This document shows positions 46,555 through 59,290 of a DNA stretch of 64,000 bases, piece after piece. The DNA is from Cephalopachus bancanus (lineage: Eukaryota > Chordata > Mammalia > Primates > Tarsiidae). The position numbers were made by a program, and so were the translations under genes. A model generated the notes under the pieces. That model made no database searches. It was not told where the DNA came from and saw only the letters and a list, made by a program, of their open reading frames with translations. Position 1 is the stretch's first letter, and each line of letters opens with the position of its first letter. The stretch is taken from NCBI GenBank assembly GCA_027257055.1, contig JAPVLO010001009.1, positions 124,001 to 188,000 on the forward strand. The letters are read 5' to 3'.

Positions 46555-49489
46555 ATTTTTAAAAAAAACTTTATCTTTCAGAGCAGTTTTAGAGTCACAG
46601 TAAAACAGAGTGAAAGTACAGAGAGTTCCCTCATACCCCCTATTCCCTCCTCCCAGTTGCTCCCACTGTCAACCTTCTCCACCAGAGGGGTTTGTTTGTT
46701 AAAATTGGTGAAGCTACGCTAGTATGTCATAATAACCCAAAGCCCATAGTCTACATTAGGGTTCACTCTTGGTGTTGTCTTCACTATGGGTCTTGACAAG
46801 TATATAATGACATGCATTCCCCACTGTGGTATCCCACAACATAGCTTTACTGCGCTAAAAATCCTCTGTGCTCTGTCTACCCATCACTCCCTCCCCCAGC
46901 CTCTGGAAACCATGAATCTTTTTAGTCTCCATAGTTTCATCTTATAGATGTGGCATTCTGCCAAGATATAATATAGTTGGAATCATATAATACATCGCTT
47001 TTTCAGATTGGCTTCTACCTCTTGGTAATATGCATTTAAGTTTCCTCCTTATCTGTTCTTGACTTGATAACTCATTTTTTCCTAGCACTGAATAATATTC
47101 TATTGTCTGAATGTACTACAGTTTATTAATCCACTCACGTCCTGAAGGTCATCTCTGTTTCTTTCAAAATTTGGTAATTATGGATAAGGCTGCTATAACA
47201 TCCATGTGCAGGCTTTTGTGTGGACACAAGTTTTCAATTCATCTGGGCAAATAGCAAGGATTGTGGTTGCTGGATCAGACAGTGAGATTGTGTTTGGTTT
47301 TGTAAGAAAGTGCCAAACTGTCTTCTTCTTCTTTTTTTTTTTTTCTGAGTTGGAGTCTCACTCCGTTGCCCAGGCTGGAGTGCAGTAGCATGCTCATGGC
47401 CACCCCAGCATCAACCTGCTAGGCTCAAGGGATCCTTCCGCCTCAGCCTTCCAGGAAGCTGGAACTATAGGTGCGCGATACCATGCCCAGGTAATTTTTT
47501 TGATTTATTGTAGAGACGAGGTCTCACCAAGTTGCCCAGGCTGTTCTTGAATCAAACCCCCAGACTCATGCAATCCTCTCCCCTCAGCCTCCCAAAGTGC
47601 TAGGATTGCAGGCTTGAGACACCGCACCCGGCCCAAACTGCTTTCTAAACAGCTGTTCCATTTTGCATTCTCACTGGTCATGAGTGAGAGTCCCCGTTGC
47701 TCCTCACAAGCACTTGGTGTTGCCAGGGTTTTAGAATTTGAACTTTCTAATGAGTGTGTCATGGTATCTCACTGTCATTTGAATTTGCAGCTCCCTGATG
47801 ACTATGATGTGGAGAATCTCTTTATACGCTTGTCATCTTGTATCTTCTTGGGTAAGGCTGATGTTCAGGTCTTTGTCCATTTTTAAAATTGGGTTATTTT
47901 CTTATTACTGAGTTTTAAGAGTTCTTTGTACATTTTGGATAACAGTTTTTTTATTTGGTTTTGTTTTGTTTTAAGTCAAATGTGTCTTTTGCAAATATTT
48001 TTTCCTAGTCTGTGGCTTGTCTCCTTATTCTCTTGACAGTATCTCTTGCAACAGAAATCTTTAATTTTAATGAAGTTCAGCTTATCAATTATTTCTTCAA
48101 CAGATTTTGTCTTTGGTATTGGCACTAAAAAGTCATCATCATACCCAAGGCCATCTAAATGTTATCTTATGTTATCTTCTAGATGTTTTATAATTGTGCA
48201 TTTTACATTAAGGTAAATTATCCATTTTGATTTAATTTTTATAAAGAATATAAAACCTCAGTCTAGATTTTTTTTTCAGGTAGATATCCAGTTGTTCCAG
48301 CAATATTTGTTGCAAAAACTGCCTTTGTTCCATTGTATTGCCTTTGCTCCTCTTTCAAAAACCAATAGCCGATATTTACATGGGTCCATTTCTGGATTCT
48401 CTGTTCTTTTCCATGATCTGTTTGTCTAGTCTTGTTGCCATCACTACACTTTTTCAATGTAATTAAACCACACCCTCCTGATTACTATAGTGTCACTGCA
48501 AGTCTTAAAGTCACGTACTGTCATCCCCTGACTTTTGTCTTGTTCTTCAATATTGAATTTGCTATTTTAGGTCTTTTGTCTCTCCATATAAAGTTTAGAG
48601 TCAGCTTGTCAATATCCACAAAGCAATTGCTGGGATTTTGGTAGAGATTGCATTGAATCTACAAACAAAGTTGAAAAAAAACCTGCTATATTTACAATAT
48701 TGAGACTTGCTATCTATCTCTTCATTTAGTTTTTTGACACCTCTCAGCTGAGTCTGTAGTTTTCCTCATATAGGTCTTGTACATACTTTGCCAGACTTAT
48801 AACTATTTCATTTTTGGAAGGGTGCAAACGGAAATATTAATGGGTTTTTAACTTCCAGCTCTGCTTGCTCATTGCTGCTACATAGGAAAGCCATTGAGTT
48901 TGTATATTAACCTTGTACCCTTACTGTACTCACTATAGTAATCTTACTATTATTATTAGTTCCAAGGGTTGTTTTGCTGATTCTTTTGAATTTTTTACAT
49001 ATGTAGTCATGTCATCTATGAACTAACACAGTTTTACTTCTTCTTTCCAAATCTGCATAAATAGCATATATTTTCCTAGTCTTATTATCTAGAACTTCTG
49101 GTACAATGCTGAAAAGCAGTGGTGAGAGGAAACCTCTTTGCCTTGTTCCTGATCTTAGCAGGAAAGCTTTGAATTTCTCACCATTAAGTATATTGTTAGC
49201 TGTAAGTTTTTGCTTTATTCTTTACTAAGTCATAAAAGACCGTCTTTATTCCTAGTGTGCGGAGACGTTTATCATGAATTAGTGTTACAATCTATCAAAT
49301 GTTTTTTTCTGCATCTATAATATGATTTGGTTTTTCTTCTTTAAGAAAGAAGATTACATTGCTGATGTGATGGATAATTGACTGATTTTTAAATGTTGAA
49401 CCAATCTTGCATACCTAAAATAATTCCCATTTGGTTGTGGTATATAATTGTTTAGTACATCGCTAGACTTAATTGGCTAATATATTTTT
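46555..49489 (-). mobile_element. Ancient near-full-length L1, 3' half
   Basis: Antisense. The 3' UTR (GCAGTTTTAGAGTCACAGTA, CCCTCCTCCCAGTTGCTCCC) is followed by ORF2 landmarks (CATCTGGGCAAATAGCAAGG, GTTTTGCTGATTC, AACCAATCTTGCATACC). Interrupted by an Alu and then, at about 49,489, by the ABI1 retrocopy. Continues at 54,715. Confidence 0.8.
47331..47632 (-). mobile_element. Alu
   Basis: Antisense; CCAAACTG on both sides is a short likely target duplication. Confidence 0.93.
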
Positions 49490-50271
49490 GATGGGCATTT
49501 TTTATTGACAAAATTTTTTCAGAAAATTTTTAAATGTAATGAAACCACTGTAATCCTATAAATTCTAAATGATGTATTTTGATGGTTACATATGGTATTG
49601 TTTACAATATTAATATCCACTTGTAAAGCCATTACACAAATAAATAATCAATGTTAAAATTCAAATGGTTTGTTTTGTTTCATCATAGAACTAAAGGTCA
49701 GAAAACTATGAAGTCTGCATTTAAGTCCACATTAGTTATATTTTAACAATATCCAATATTTCATATAGGAGAATGGTTTATCATACAAGACTGTACATAA
49801 CATTTTAGACAACAGGTATATACAAATTAAGAGAACAATCCACTTGAAAAGTGAAAAGCAGAAGTTAGCTAACTGATCACTAGTGATACTTTGTTTAAAA
49901 TGAACAAAGGCAAAATGCATAGGAACTAGTCACATTGATTTGGTAGTAATAATAGTCTTTAATTTTCAGAAATAAATGTTTTGTACTAGTCATACCATTC
50001 ACTATCTTGTTAGCAGTACATAACATCCTGTACAAAACCATAAGTTGAAATCCAAACAAATCCTCAACACACGGAAACCACACTCAAGTCCTCCACTTTA
50101 ATACCCTATGCAAGAGGGGAAGAGCAGACATCCCTCTTTTGCTGCTTCTGTCTCACCCGGAGACCTTGGAGACTCGATTCATTATGAGATCTGAGGATGA
50201 GTCCTCTAGTTAAATAGGACACAGATCAGAAGCATCTTGGAATTTTTAAGTGTATTTCTTTCTTTTTGCTA

Positions 50272-50530
50272 TTTTTTTTTTTTTGAGTTGGAGTCTCACT
50301 CTGTCGCCCAGACTGGAGTGCAGTGGCCGCTCCCGGCTCAGCCTTCCAAGTAGCCGGAATTACAGGCATGTGTTACCATGCCCAGCTGATTTTTTTTTTT
50401 TTTTTTTTTTATTGTAGAAATGAGGTCTCACCAAGTTGCCCAGGCGGGTCTCGAACCTGCGGGCTCAGGCAATCCACTCACCTCAGTCTCCCAAAGCGCT
50501 TGGATTACAGGCTGAGCTACCGAGCCTGGC
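50272..50530 (-). mobile_element. Alu with left-arm deletion
   Basis: GTGGCCGCTCCCGG jumps to CTCAGCCTTCCAAG, losing about 45 bp. The internal T tract has expanded to about 20 (50,391-50,410). Confidence 0.93.
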
Positions 50531-50788
50531 TTTTTTTTTTTCTTTTAAGAAACAGAGTCACGCTCTGTAGCCCAGGCTGGAGTACAGTGGCATGATCATA
50601 GCTCACTGCAGTCTCAAAATCCTGCACTCAAGTAATCTTCCTGCCTCAGCCTCCTGAGTGACTGAAACTATAAGCATACACCACCACGTGCAGCTAATTT
50701 TTAAATTTTTTTGTAGAGACGGGGCCTTGCTGTGTTAACCGGGCTGGACTCAAACTCTTGGCATCAAGCAATCCTCCATGCCTGGCCT
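50531..50788 (-). mobile_element. Alu, truncated
   Basis: Directly follows the previous Alu's 5' end. TTAAGAAACAGAGTCACGCT start; the left end is lost (CAATCCTCCATGCCTGGCC). Confidence 0.9.
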
Positions 50789-50813
50789 AAGAATATTTCC
50801 TTCTTTTTCTTTC

Positions 50814-51128
50814 TTTCTTTTTTTTTTTTTTTTTTTTTTTTTTTTAGTTGGAGTCTCACTCTGTTGTCCAGGCTGGAGTGCAGTGGCATGCTCACAACCA
50901 CCGCACCTCAACCTGCTGGGCTCTGGCGATCCTTCTGTCTCAGCCTTCCAAGTACACGTTGCTGGAACTACAGACGCACACTTCCACACCCAGCTAATTT
51001 TTGATATATTGTAGAGATGAGGTCTTGCCAAGTTGCCCAGGCTGGTCTCGAGCCCCCAGGCTCAGGCAATCCTCTCAACTCAGCCTCCCAAAGTGCTGGG
51101 ATTACAGACTGAGCCACTGCACCCGGCC
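50814..51128 (-). mobile_element. Alu
   Basis: T28 tail, both arms. A small duplication (GTACACGTTGC) lies in the right arm near 50,952. Ends GCCACTGCACCCGGCC. Confidence 0.93.
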
Positions 51129-51238
51129 AGTATATTTCAATACATAAATTTTTATGTACGCTTTAAACAAGCAGTATTTTTTTAAATGAGAGAATATAAA
51201 CAAAAAGTATAACAAGCACCAGCATTGAGGTTTTCTGA

Positions 51239-51534
51239 TTTTTTTTTTTTTTTTTGAGTTGGAGTTTCACTTCATCGCCCAGGCTGGAAGGCATTGGCAC
51301 GCTCATGGCCACCCCAGTGTTGACCTGCTGGGCTCTGGCAATCCTTCCAATTCAGCTTTCCAGGTAGCCAGAACTATAGACACACACTACCATGCCTGGC
51401 TAATTTTGTATTTATTGCAGAGACAAGGTCTTGCCAAGATGCCCGGGCTGCTCTCAAACCCACAGGCTCAAGTAATCCTCTTGCCTCGGCCTCCCAGAGT
51501 GCTGGGATTACAGGCTAAGCCACCAAGTCCAGCC
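51239..51534 (-). mobile_element. Alu, strepsirrhine-type
   Basis: A perfect target duplication GGTTTTCTGATTTT (51,229-51,242 and 51,535-51,548) shows insertion into the ABI1 3' UTR copy. Confidence 0.95.
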
Positions 51535-52499
51535 GGTTTTCTGATTTTAGTATTACTTTGACATAGTGTCGGTAACTGTGCTGCACTGAGCATATAATGA
51601 TACAATGTGAATAATGACCTGTTAAATGTTATCCCCTACTTCCCCAGAGTATTCAGGCTGGTCGTAAAGTTAAAAATGTGTGAGGAAGTACAAAACTGTA
51701 ATCAGTTGTGGACAGCTCCTGTATACATTGCTGTTTAGCAATGTACAAACTGCTTCAAAGATGGATGCTTACAGGTAGACAATTATGTCAATAAAACATC
51801 ATGTCCTGAAAATATGGGAGCATTTTAAAACATACTAAGACAATTCCGTTAACCATAATAGTCCCACTATGTGACTGAGTAATAATAATAATAACCTATT
51901 TTCAAAGCAAAAAAACAAATAATAATAACCAGTATAGTGCATGATTGATTCCACACAATTCCCAGGAGCAGACCAGTCATGCAGCTGCAGACTCCTTCAC
52001 ACTCGCCCTCATCATCTTTCCTCGTAATGTAAAAGATGCATGCTCCATCAACAACAGCTCATTACTCTTGCCTTTTGTATAATCATGTATTGCAACAACT
52101 TTCTCCATATAATTCTTGGGGACCCAAGCAGGAGCCTCACCTGCATACGGATCGTGACACTGAACTGCAGCCACCCCAACTTCATAATCCCCTGGAAGCT
52201 ATGATGGTGGAGACGGAGAGTCCTCAAACATGGGAATGTTGCCTGGTGGAAGTCGGTGGTGAGGAGGTGGACTGTCGGTAGCTGGCCCAATATCGGGCAG
52301 TGAAGGTGCGGGCACAGCCCTGGTAATGCCAATGCCACGGCTTCCACTGTTTTCTCACCTTTCACTTTCTCCACTACTTCTGCTGTGTGTCCTCGGTCTC
52401 TGATCTAAAGAAGCTGTTCTTCCTGGACTACACTGACTTCCAAGCCTAGAAGGACGCATCCTGTAGTCGTCAGGAACTTGTAGAGGGCACCCTTGACAT

Positions 52500-53438
52500 A
52501 AGTAACTCCGTCTTAGAAGAATACTCCATCTTGGCTTTCAAAAGGCATCATGCCAACGGGACCGGATGTTCACCTAATCAATAGAGACTACACCCAACCA
52601 GACAAGGGCATAATCAGAGCACATTCTTTACTATCAGCCCTCACCAGAGCATTTAAGGACTACAAGAAGAGCAGGATTTCACCAGTTCAACACGGCCGTC
52701 TCACCAGCCCCTGTCCTGCTGACAGTCGTGGTCAGCATCCAGTATCTGCCACCAACGGCTAAGCCCAAGTCAAGTACTCATCTTTGTAAGACACTGATGA
52801 CGATCTGGATCAGCCTAGCATAGTCTCTTCGTTCATGTTGCTCTTAGACTGGTTTGTTAAGGGTCTCTGTCACCTAGGCTGGAGTTCAGTGGCATGATCA
52901 TGGCTCACTACTGCCTCAAACCCATGGGCTCAAGCGACCTCCCACCTAAGCCTCCTGAGTAGCTAGAACTACAGGCACACACCACCACACGTGGCTATTT
53001 TTAAGATTTTTATTTTATAGAGATGAGTTCTCACTATGTTGCCCAGGCTGGTCTTGAACTCCAGCTCTCAAGCCATCCTCCCTCGACGGCCTCCCAAAGT
53101 GCTGGTATCATCACACCAGCTCCCTTTTCTCTTAATGTTAAATGTTACTCTGTTGATGTGAAAATTTTAATCTATAACGCTGATTAAGTATCTACCACTA
53201 CATATGGTTTGCAGCATTGCCTGAATTGTGGGTCGGTTTCAGCCTTTGTGTCCATGGCTCTGACTACCGAGTGAAAAGGGAATAGTGAGGAGAATTGCCT
53301 CCTTGGGAACTCCAGGTGGCTCATGGATTTTATGAACGAATAAGCATCCATCGAAGTCTGACCTCATAAAAAGACCCAAGCGTCCAGGGACCTGGTTATG
53401 ACTGACTTTGCATCACTCACGACAGAACTGTTGGGGGC
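52500..53438. mobile_element. Unassigned insert within the ABI1 retrocopy (with an Alu)
   Basis: ABI1-like coding stops near 53,440 and resumes near 52,495. The intervening sequence, apart from the Alu, does not match ABI1 as I recall it and has no recognisable family. It could be an LTR or other old insertion, or badly decayed ABI1 sequence. Confidence 0.4.
52861..53121 (-). mobile_element. Alu
   Basis: Antisense with almost no T tail (AGGGTCTCTGTCACCTAGGC). Left-end decay (GCTGGTATCATCACACCAGC). Confidence 0.88.
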
Positions 53439-53689
53439 TTAACACGTTCTCAGTTTCATGAGGAATATTCCATCCCAGTGTCCCACCTGACATGGAGGAC
53501 TTGGTGGTTTCTTCTTGGCAGGAGGGCTTATTCTCAACAGTATGGCAGTCCTTGCAGGCTGGCTGTTTCCACCCTTGATACCATGGCCCACATCATTCAG
53601 AGCTGCGTAGCTGACAGAGTTCTGAATATACACTACAGGATGCACCATATTTGCAGGCGCTATTACTTTGAGTCCTTGATAAATTCTTT

Positions 53690-54086
53690 TTTTTAAACTA
53701 AGAAATTCTGTTTATTAAATGGTAATGTAAATCCCAGCCACAGAGTAATAAAGATTATTTTTTTCTTTTTTTTAATTTTAAAGATGTGGGGCACAATTCA
53801 GGGTTAGGTATACAAATGTTCATTATGCAGGTGCCCTTGTTGATGAGGAGGTGTGTCCTCCCCTTCCCCAGTCTACTGCCAATCCTGCTTCCCCCACCCC
53901 CGCCCGGCAGTTTCCAGCTACTGCCAATCCTTTTCTTGTATTACAATAATTGTCCAAAGTCTGCTTATGAGTGAGAACATGTGATACTCAGTTCGTTGTT
54001 TCTGTGATAGATCACTCAGTATTATAGACTCTAAGTCCATCCAGGTTGCTGTGAAGTTCATGATTTTGTTCTTCTTTATGGCTGCA
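53690..54086 (-). mobile_element. L1 3' end with an apparent 3' transduction
   Basis: Bounded by TGATAAATTCTT (from 53,678 and from 54,087), a perfect target duplication in ABI1 coding sequence. Read on the minus strand, L1 3' UTR ends in an A-rich run (about 53,775-53,758). About 60 bp of non-L1 sequence follow, with AATAAA (complement of 53,711-53,716), then a second A tail. Confidence 0.8.
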
Positions 54087-54128
54087 TGATAAATTCTTAT
54101 TTGTTGTCAAAATACCAATCTCTCTTCA

Positions 54129-54416
<288 letters not shown>

Positions 54417-54589
54417 CTAGGAACGTCTGTATCAGGACCATTTCCCCAAGCTCTGCATTGCTTCCTCTCATTTTTAAGAGACAGAGGCCCCAAACTCTGC
54501 CAAAGCTCCGAGCACCTTGTGGCCAGATACAGACCACCTATCTGTCCCCCTGACCAGTATTGTCAGTTTGCTAACATTTTTTAAAATTA

Positions 54590-54714
54590 ATTTTTATTTT
54601 ATTTTAAAGATGTGGGGTACAATTCAGGGTTAGGTATACAAATGTTCATTATGCAGGTACCCTTGTTGATGAGGTGTGTCCCCTCTCCCCTGGCAGATTC
54701 CCACTGCTGCCAAG
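54590..54714 (-). mobile_element. Short L1 3' end
   Basis: TTTATTTTAAAGATGTGGGG, TACAATTCAGGGTTAGG, CAGGTACCCTTGTTGATG; about 125 bp. Flanked by TTTGCTAAYATTTT on both sides. Confidence 0.88.
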
Positions 54715-54927
54715 TTTGCTAATATTTTGTTGATAATTTATTTTGGTCTTTGCTTATAAGTGATACTGGCCTGTAGCGTTCTTTTCTTGTTGTGTCTTTG
54801 TTTTGTTTTGGTATTAATATAAAGCTGGCCTAATAGAATGAGTCAAGAAGTATGTCTTCTGCTTGCATCTTCTAGAAGAGATTGAAGAGAATTAATCTCT
54901 TCTTTATACATTTGGTAAAATTTTTAT

Positions 54928-55216
54928 TTTATTTTATTATTTATGTATTGAGTTGGGGTCTCACTCTATCACCCAGGCTGGAATGTAGAGACATAATCAT
55001 GGCACACTGTAGCCTCAACTTCCTGGGCTCAAGTGATCTTCCTACCTCAGCCTCCTAAATAGCTACATACTACCATGTCCAGGAATTTTTTTTTTTTCTA
55101 TAGAGGCAAGGTCTTGCTATGTTGCCCAGGCTGATCTCAATCTCCTGGCTCAAACAATCCTCCCCCCAAGCTTGCCAAAGTGCTGGGATTACAGGCAAGA
55201 GCAACCATGGCTGACC
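54928..55216 (-). mobile_element. Alu
   Basis: Target duplication TTTGGTAAAATTT at 54,910 and 55,221. GAGTTGGGGTCTCACTCTAT start. Confidence 0.93.
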
Positions 55217-55965
55217 AAATGTTTGGTAAAATTTACCAGTAAACCCATTGAGCTTTGTGTTTTGGAAGGTGATTAATTATGGATTCAATATGTTTAGTAG
55301 ATATAGACCTATTCAGATTATCTGTTTCTTCTTGTGTGAGTTTTGGCAGATAGTATCTTTCAAGAAACTGGTTCACTTCCTCTTGGTTATCCAATGTGTG
55401 GGTTTGGAATTGTTCATACTACCCCTTTATTATCCTTTCAGTATCTGTGGGATCTGTAGTGATGCACTCTTTCCTTTCTGATGTTAGTCATTTATGTGTG
55501 TTTGTTTTCTTATTTAGTCTAGCTAGAGGCTTATTCATTTTGTTGATCTCTTCAGAGAACCAGCTTTCAGTTTTATTGACTTTCAATATTGATTTCCTGT
55601 TTTCAATTTCATTGATTTCTCCTCTAATTTGTATGGCATCTTTTCTTCTGCTGACTTTGGATTTAATTTGCCTTCTTTTTCTAGTTTCCTCAGGTAGAAG
55701 CATAGATTATTTTTTTAAAGATTTCTTTTGTCTTCTAACCTTCACTTTATTGTTGTAAGTTTTCACTGCTTTTGCTGCTTCCCAAGGATTTTGTTAAGTT
55801 GTATTTTCATTTCATCTAATTTGAAATCTTTCTCTATTTCTCATGATATTTTTTTCTTTGAACCATGTGTTATTTAGAAGTGTGTTGTTCAATCTCCAAG
55901 TATTTGGGGGTTTTCCAGCTATCTTTCTGTTATTATTGTTATGATTTAGATTAGAAAGTATCCAA

Positions 55966-56160
55966 GCAGTTAGGACTACAGGTAGGTGTCACCACTCTTG
56001 ACTTTTGTTGTTGTTGTTGTTAACTGTAGTGTTTTGTTTTTGTTGAGGTGAGATCCCCCTCTGCCACCCAGGCTGTACTCAAATTCTTGGGTTTAAGTAA
56101 TCCTCCTGCCTCAGCCTCCCAAAATATTGGGATTACAGGAGTGAGCCATCATGCTTGGCC
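55966..56160 (-). mobile_element. Alu, partial
   Basis: Starts within an arm (TTAGGACTACAGGTAGGTGT) and ends CCATCATGCTTGGCC. Contains a (GTT)n run at about 56,006-56,021. Confidence 0.85.
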
Positions 56161-56424
56161 TCCATCTTTTACTTTTAATAAAATTTTTTCCTTTATATTT
56201 AAAGTTGGTTCCTTGTAGACAACATAGTTAGGTCTTGTTTCTTGGTTTACTCTAACATTCTGTCTTTTAGTTGGTACGTTTAGACCATTGACATTTAAGG
56301 TGATTATTGATAGAGCTGTAGTAATATCTACTATATGTGTTACTCTTTTTTATTTGTTGCCCTTGTTCTTTGTTCCTATTTTTGTCTCCCACTCTTCTTC
56401 TACCTTTTGTGGGTTTTTTTTAAC

Positions 56425-56572
56425 ATCAATATTTTTTATTTTGATATTGTGGGGTACAGTTAAGGGTTAGGTACACAAATATCCTTTGTTCAGGCACCCT
56501 TGTTGATAAGGGGCGTCTCCCCGTCCCCAGACAGATGTTGACGACCGTTAATCCCACCTCCCTTCCCCTCCC
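56425..56572 (-). mobile_element. Short L1 3' end
   Basis: GATATTGTGGGGTACAGTTA and AGGCACCCTTGTTGATAAGG. ACTTTTGTGG-type sequence at the right and CCTTTTGTGGG at the left suggest a target duplication. Confidence 0.85.
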
Positions 56573-56902
56573 TCCCCACTTTTGTGGTTTTTAACTGAGC
56601 ATTTTAAATAGTTCCACTTTAACTCATTTCTTAGCATTTCAATTATACATTTAAAAATTTTTTGCTATTTTTGGTGGTTGCCTTAGAACTTGCAGTATAC
56701 ATTTACGAAATAACCCTATACCAATTCACAGGTAGTGCAAGTACCTTATAATAACAAAATATTCCTAATGCCTTCTTCCTGTCCCTTATTACCGCTTCGT
56801 GTATACATGAGAATATATAACACACACATAAGCACACATAATCATACGCGTTACTGTTACTATTTCTCTAAGCAGTTATCTGCTAGATTTATTAAGAATA
56901 TG

Positions 56903-57040
56903 AGGCCGGGCTCGGTGGCTCAGCCTGTAATCCCAGCACTTTGGGAGGCCGAGATGAGCGGATTGCCTGAGCCCACGGGTTCGAGACCCGCCCGGGCAAC
57001 TTGGTGAGACCTCATCTCTATAATAAATAAATTTTAAAAA
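56903..57040 (+). mobile_element. Strepsirrhine-type Alu left monomer
   Basis: GGCCGGGCTCGGTGGCTCAG to CCTCATCTCTATAATAAATA with an A-rich tail. Only the left arm, yet otherwise well preserved. Confidence 0.93.
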
Positions 57041-57238
57041 GAATAAGAAAAACAAATTTTCCTTGCATTTATTCATTCCCTGATGCTCTCTTCCTTTCTT
57101 TATACAGATTCAAATTTCTGACCTGTATCATTTTCCTCCCCTCTGAATAGCCACTTTTAGCACATTTCTTATGAAGCAGGTCTACTGGCAACACATTTTC
57201 TCAATTTTTGTTTGTCTGAGAAAGTCTATTTCTCCTTC

Positions 57239-57680
57239 TTTTTTTTTTTTTTTTTTTTTTTTTGAGTCAAGGTCTTACTGTTGCCAGGCTGGAGTGCAGT
57301 GGCATGAACATGGATCACTATAGCCTCGACCTCCTGGGTTCAGGCAATCCTTCTGCCTCCATTTCTCAAGTAGCTGGGACTACAGGCATGCACCACGAAG
57401 ACTGACTTTTTTTCTTTTCTCTCTTTGTAGAGACGAGGTCTCACTGTGTTGCCCAGGCTGGTCTTGAGTTCCTGGGCTCAACCAATCCTCCTGCCTCAGC
57501 CTCCTGAGTAGTAGCTAAGAATACAGGCATACACCACCATACCCAACTAATTTTTTTTCGTTTTTTGTGGAGACAAGGTCTCACTAAATTGCCCCAGCTG
57601 TTCTCAGATTTCTGAGCTCAAGCAATCCTACTGCTTCTCAGAGAACTGAGGTTATAGGCATGAGCCACCGCATCCAACCT
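57239..57680 (-). mobile_element. Three-armed (trimeric) Alu
   Basis: Three successive arms, separated by T-rich linkers near 57,408-57,428 and 57,551-57,567, give about 440 bp in place of about 290. Confidence 0.85.
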
Positions 57681-58211
57681 GATGGCCTTAAATTTGAATA
57701 TGATACGCCTAGTTGTAATTTTTTGGAATTTATCTTGCTTGATATTCTCTGAGCTTCTGGATCTGTGACTTGACATCTGACATTAATTTGGAGAAATTCT
57801 CAATCATTATTCCTTCAAATATTGCTGCTAGTTTTTCTTTCTGCTCCTTTTGATATTCCCATTACATGTGTGTTACACCTTTTGTAGTTGTCCCACGGTT
57901 CTTAGATATCTTGTTCTGTTCTTTGGGGGGGGTTGTGTGTGTTTTTTGTCTTTTTGTTTTTGTTTTTGTTTTTTGCAGTCTTTTTCTCTTTGCTTTTCAG
58001 TTTTACCAGTTTCTATTGTCATATCCTCAAGTTCACAGATTCTTTTCTCAGCCAAGTCCAGTCTACTAATGAACTCATCAAAGGCATTATTTGTTTCTGT
58101 GATGGTCTTTTTTGATCTCTAGCATTTCTTTTTTATTCCCTTTTAGAATTTCCGTCTGTCTGCTTACATTATTTATCTGTTTGTGCGTGGTATTTAGCTT
58201 ATGCATCACAG

Positions 58212-58511
58212 TTTTTTTTGTTGTTTTTTTTTTTTTTTTAGTTGGAGTCTCACTCTGTCGCCCAGACTGGAATGCAGTGGCCGCTTCCGGCCACCGCAGC
58301 CTCGACCTGCTGGGCTCCGGTGATCCTTCCGCCTCAGCCTTTCAAGTAGCCGGAATTACAGGCATGTGCTACCACACCCGACTGATTTTTTGATTTATTG
58401 TAGAGATGAGGTCTCGCTGCCCAGGCGGGTCTCAAACCCGTAGGCTCAGGCAATTCACTCACCTCAGCCTCCCAAAGGCACAGGATTACAGGCTGAGCCG
58501 CCGAGCCCGGC
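58212..58511 (-). mobile_element. Alu, strepsirrhine-type, well preserved
   Basis: Perfect target duplication GCATCACAGTTTTT (58,203-58,216 and 58,512-58,525). GGCTGAGCCGCCGAGCCCGG end. Confidence 0.95.
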
Positions 58512-59290
58512 GCATCACAGTTTTTAAAATTCCTGGTCTGAGAGTGCTAACGTTACTGCCATATCTGACTCTGGATCTGATACTTGTCCTGTCCGTTCAC
58601 ACTATGCTCTTTGCCTTTTAGTACACCTAGTAAGGTTTTGCGATAGGACATGATGTACTTTAAGAGGAACTAAAGTAAATAGACCTCCAGTTTGGGGGAT
58701 GAGGAAGCAATCTACAGCCCTGTAAGTAGGTCTCAGTTTTTTGTTGAGCCTGTGCACCTGGACTGTGAATTTCCCAGTGCTTTCTCAGGTCTTTTTCGCC
58801 TTAAGTGGGGCAGGATGGCTAGAGCTGGCTGAGGTGGGGTCTTTCCCTCCCTAAGCAGGTAGGTTAGGCTCTGATCTAGCCCTAGCAAATTCTCCCCTCC
58901 CCCTGCAGAAGCACAGAGGGTTTTTCTCCAGTATTTACCACAAGGACTTGGTAGAGTTGCTGAAGGTAAAACTCAAAAGTATGGGAGCCCCCTATGACTG
59001 GGTACCCCTGGAATTTTTAACTCGCAGAGTTGCTCACAATCAAAAGTTCAGGGACTTTTGATACTGGCACTGGTTCCACAGAGGTTTCTGCTCCTGTAGG
59101 CTGGGATTGTGTTTCTGCCTGTCTGTCTCTCCAATCTTTAAGGAAGCAGTTTGCCCTGTGATCTCACTCTCTGATGGATCTAAGACGAGCTCTTGGGTTT
59201 CTTCAGTCTGTTCAGTTTTGTATTTGTTGTTCGGAGGGAGTTATGACTTCTTATAGGCAGGCAAGAAACCCGAAATCCTATCTAGATTTT

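Larger units (their letters stand above)
54715..59290 (-). mobile_element. Ancient near-full-length L1, 5' half
   Basis: Continues the L1 left at 49,489: TTTGCTAATATTTTGTTGAT, GATACTGGCCTGTAG, AGAGAACCAGCTTTCAGTTT, TTATTGATAGAGCTGTAG, AGCACATTTCTTATGAAGCA, then 5'-type sequence up to about 59,290. It contains Alus at 54,928, 55,966, 56,903, 57,239 and 58,212 and an L1 3' end at 56,425. No coding capacity remains. The outer edge at 59,290 is approximate. Confidence 0.7.
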
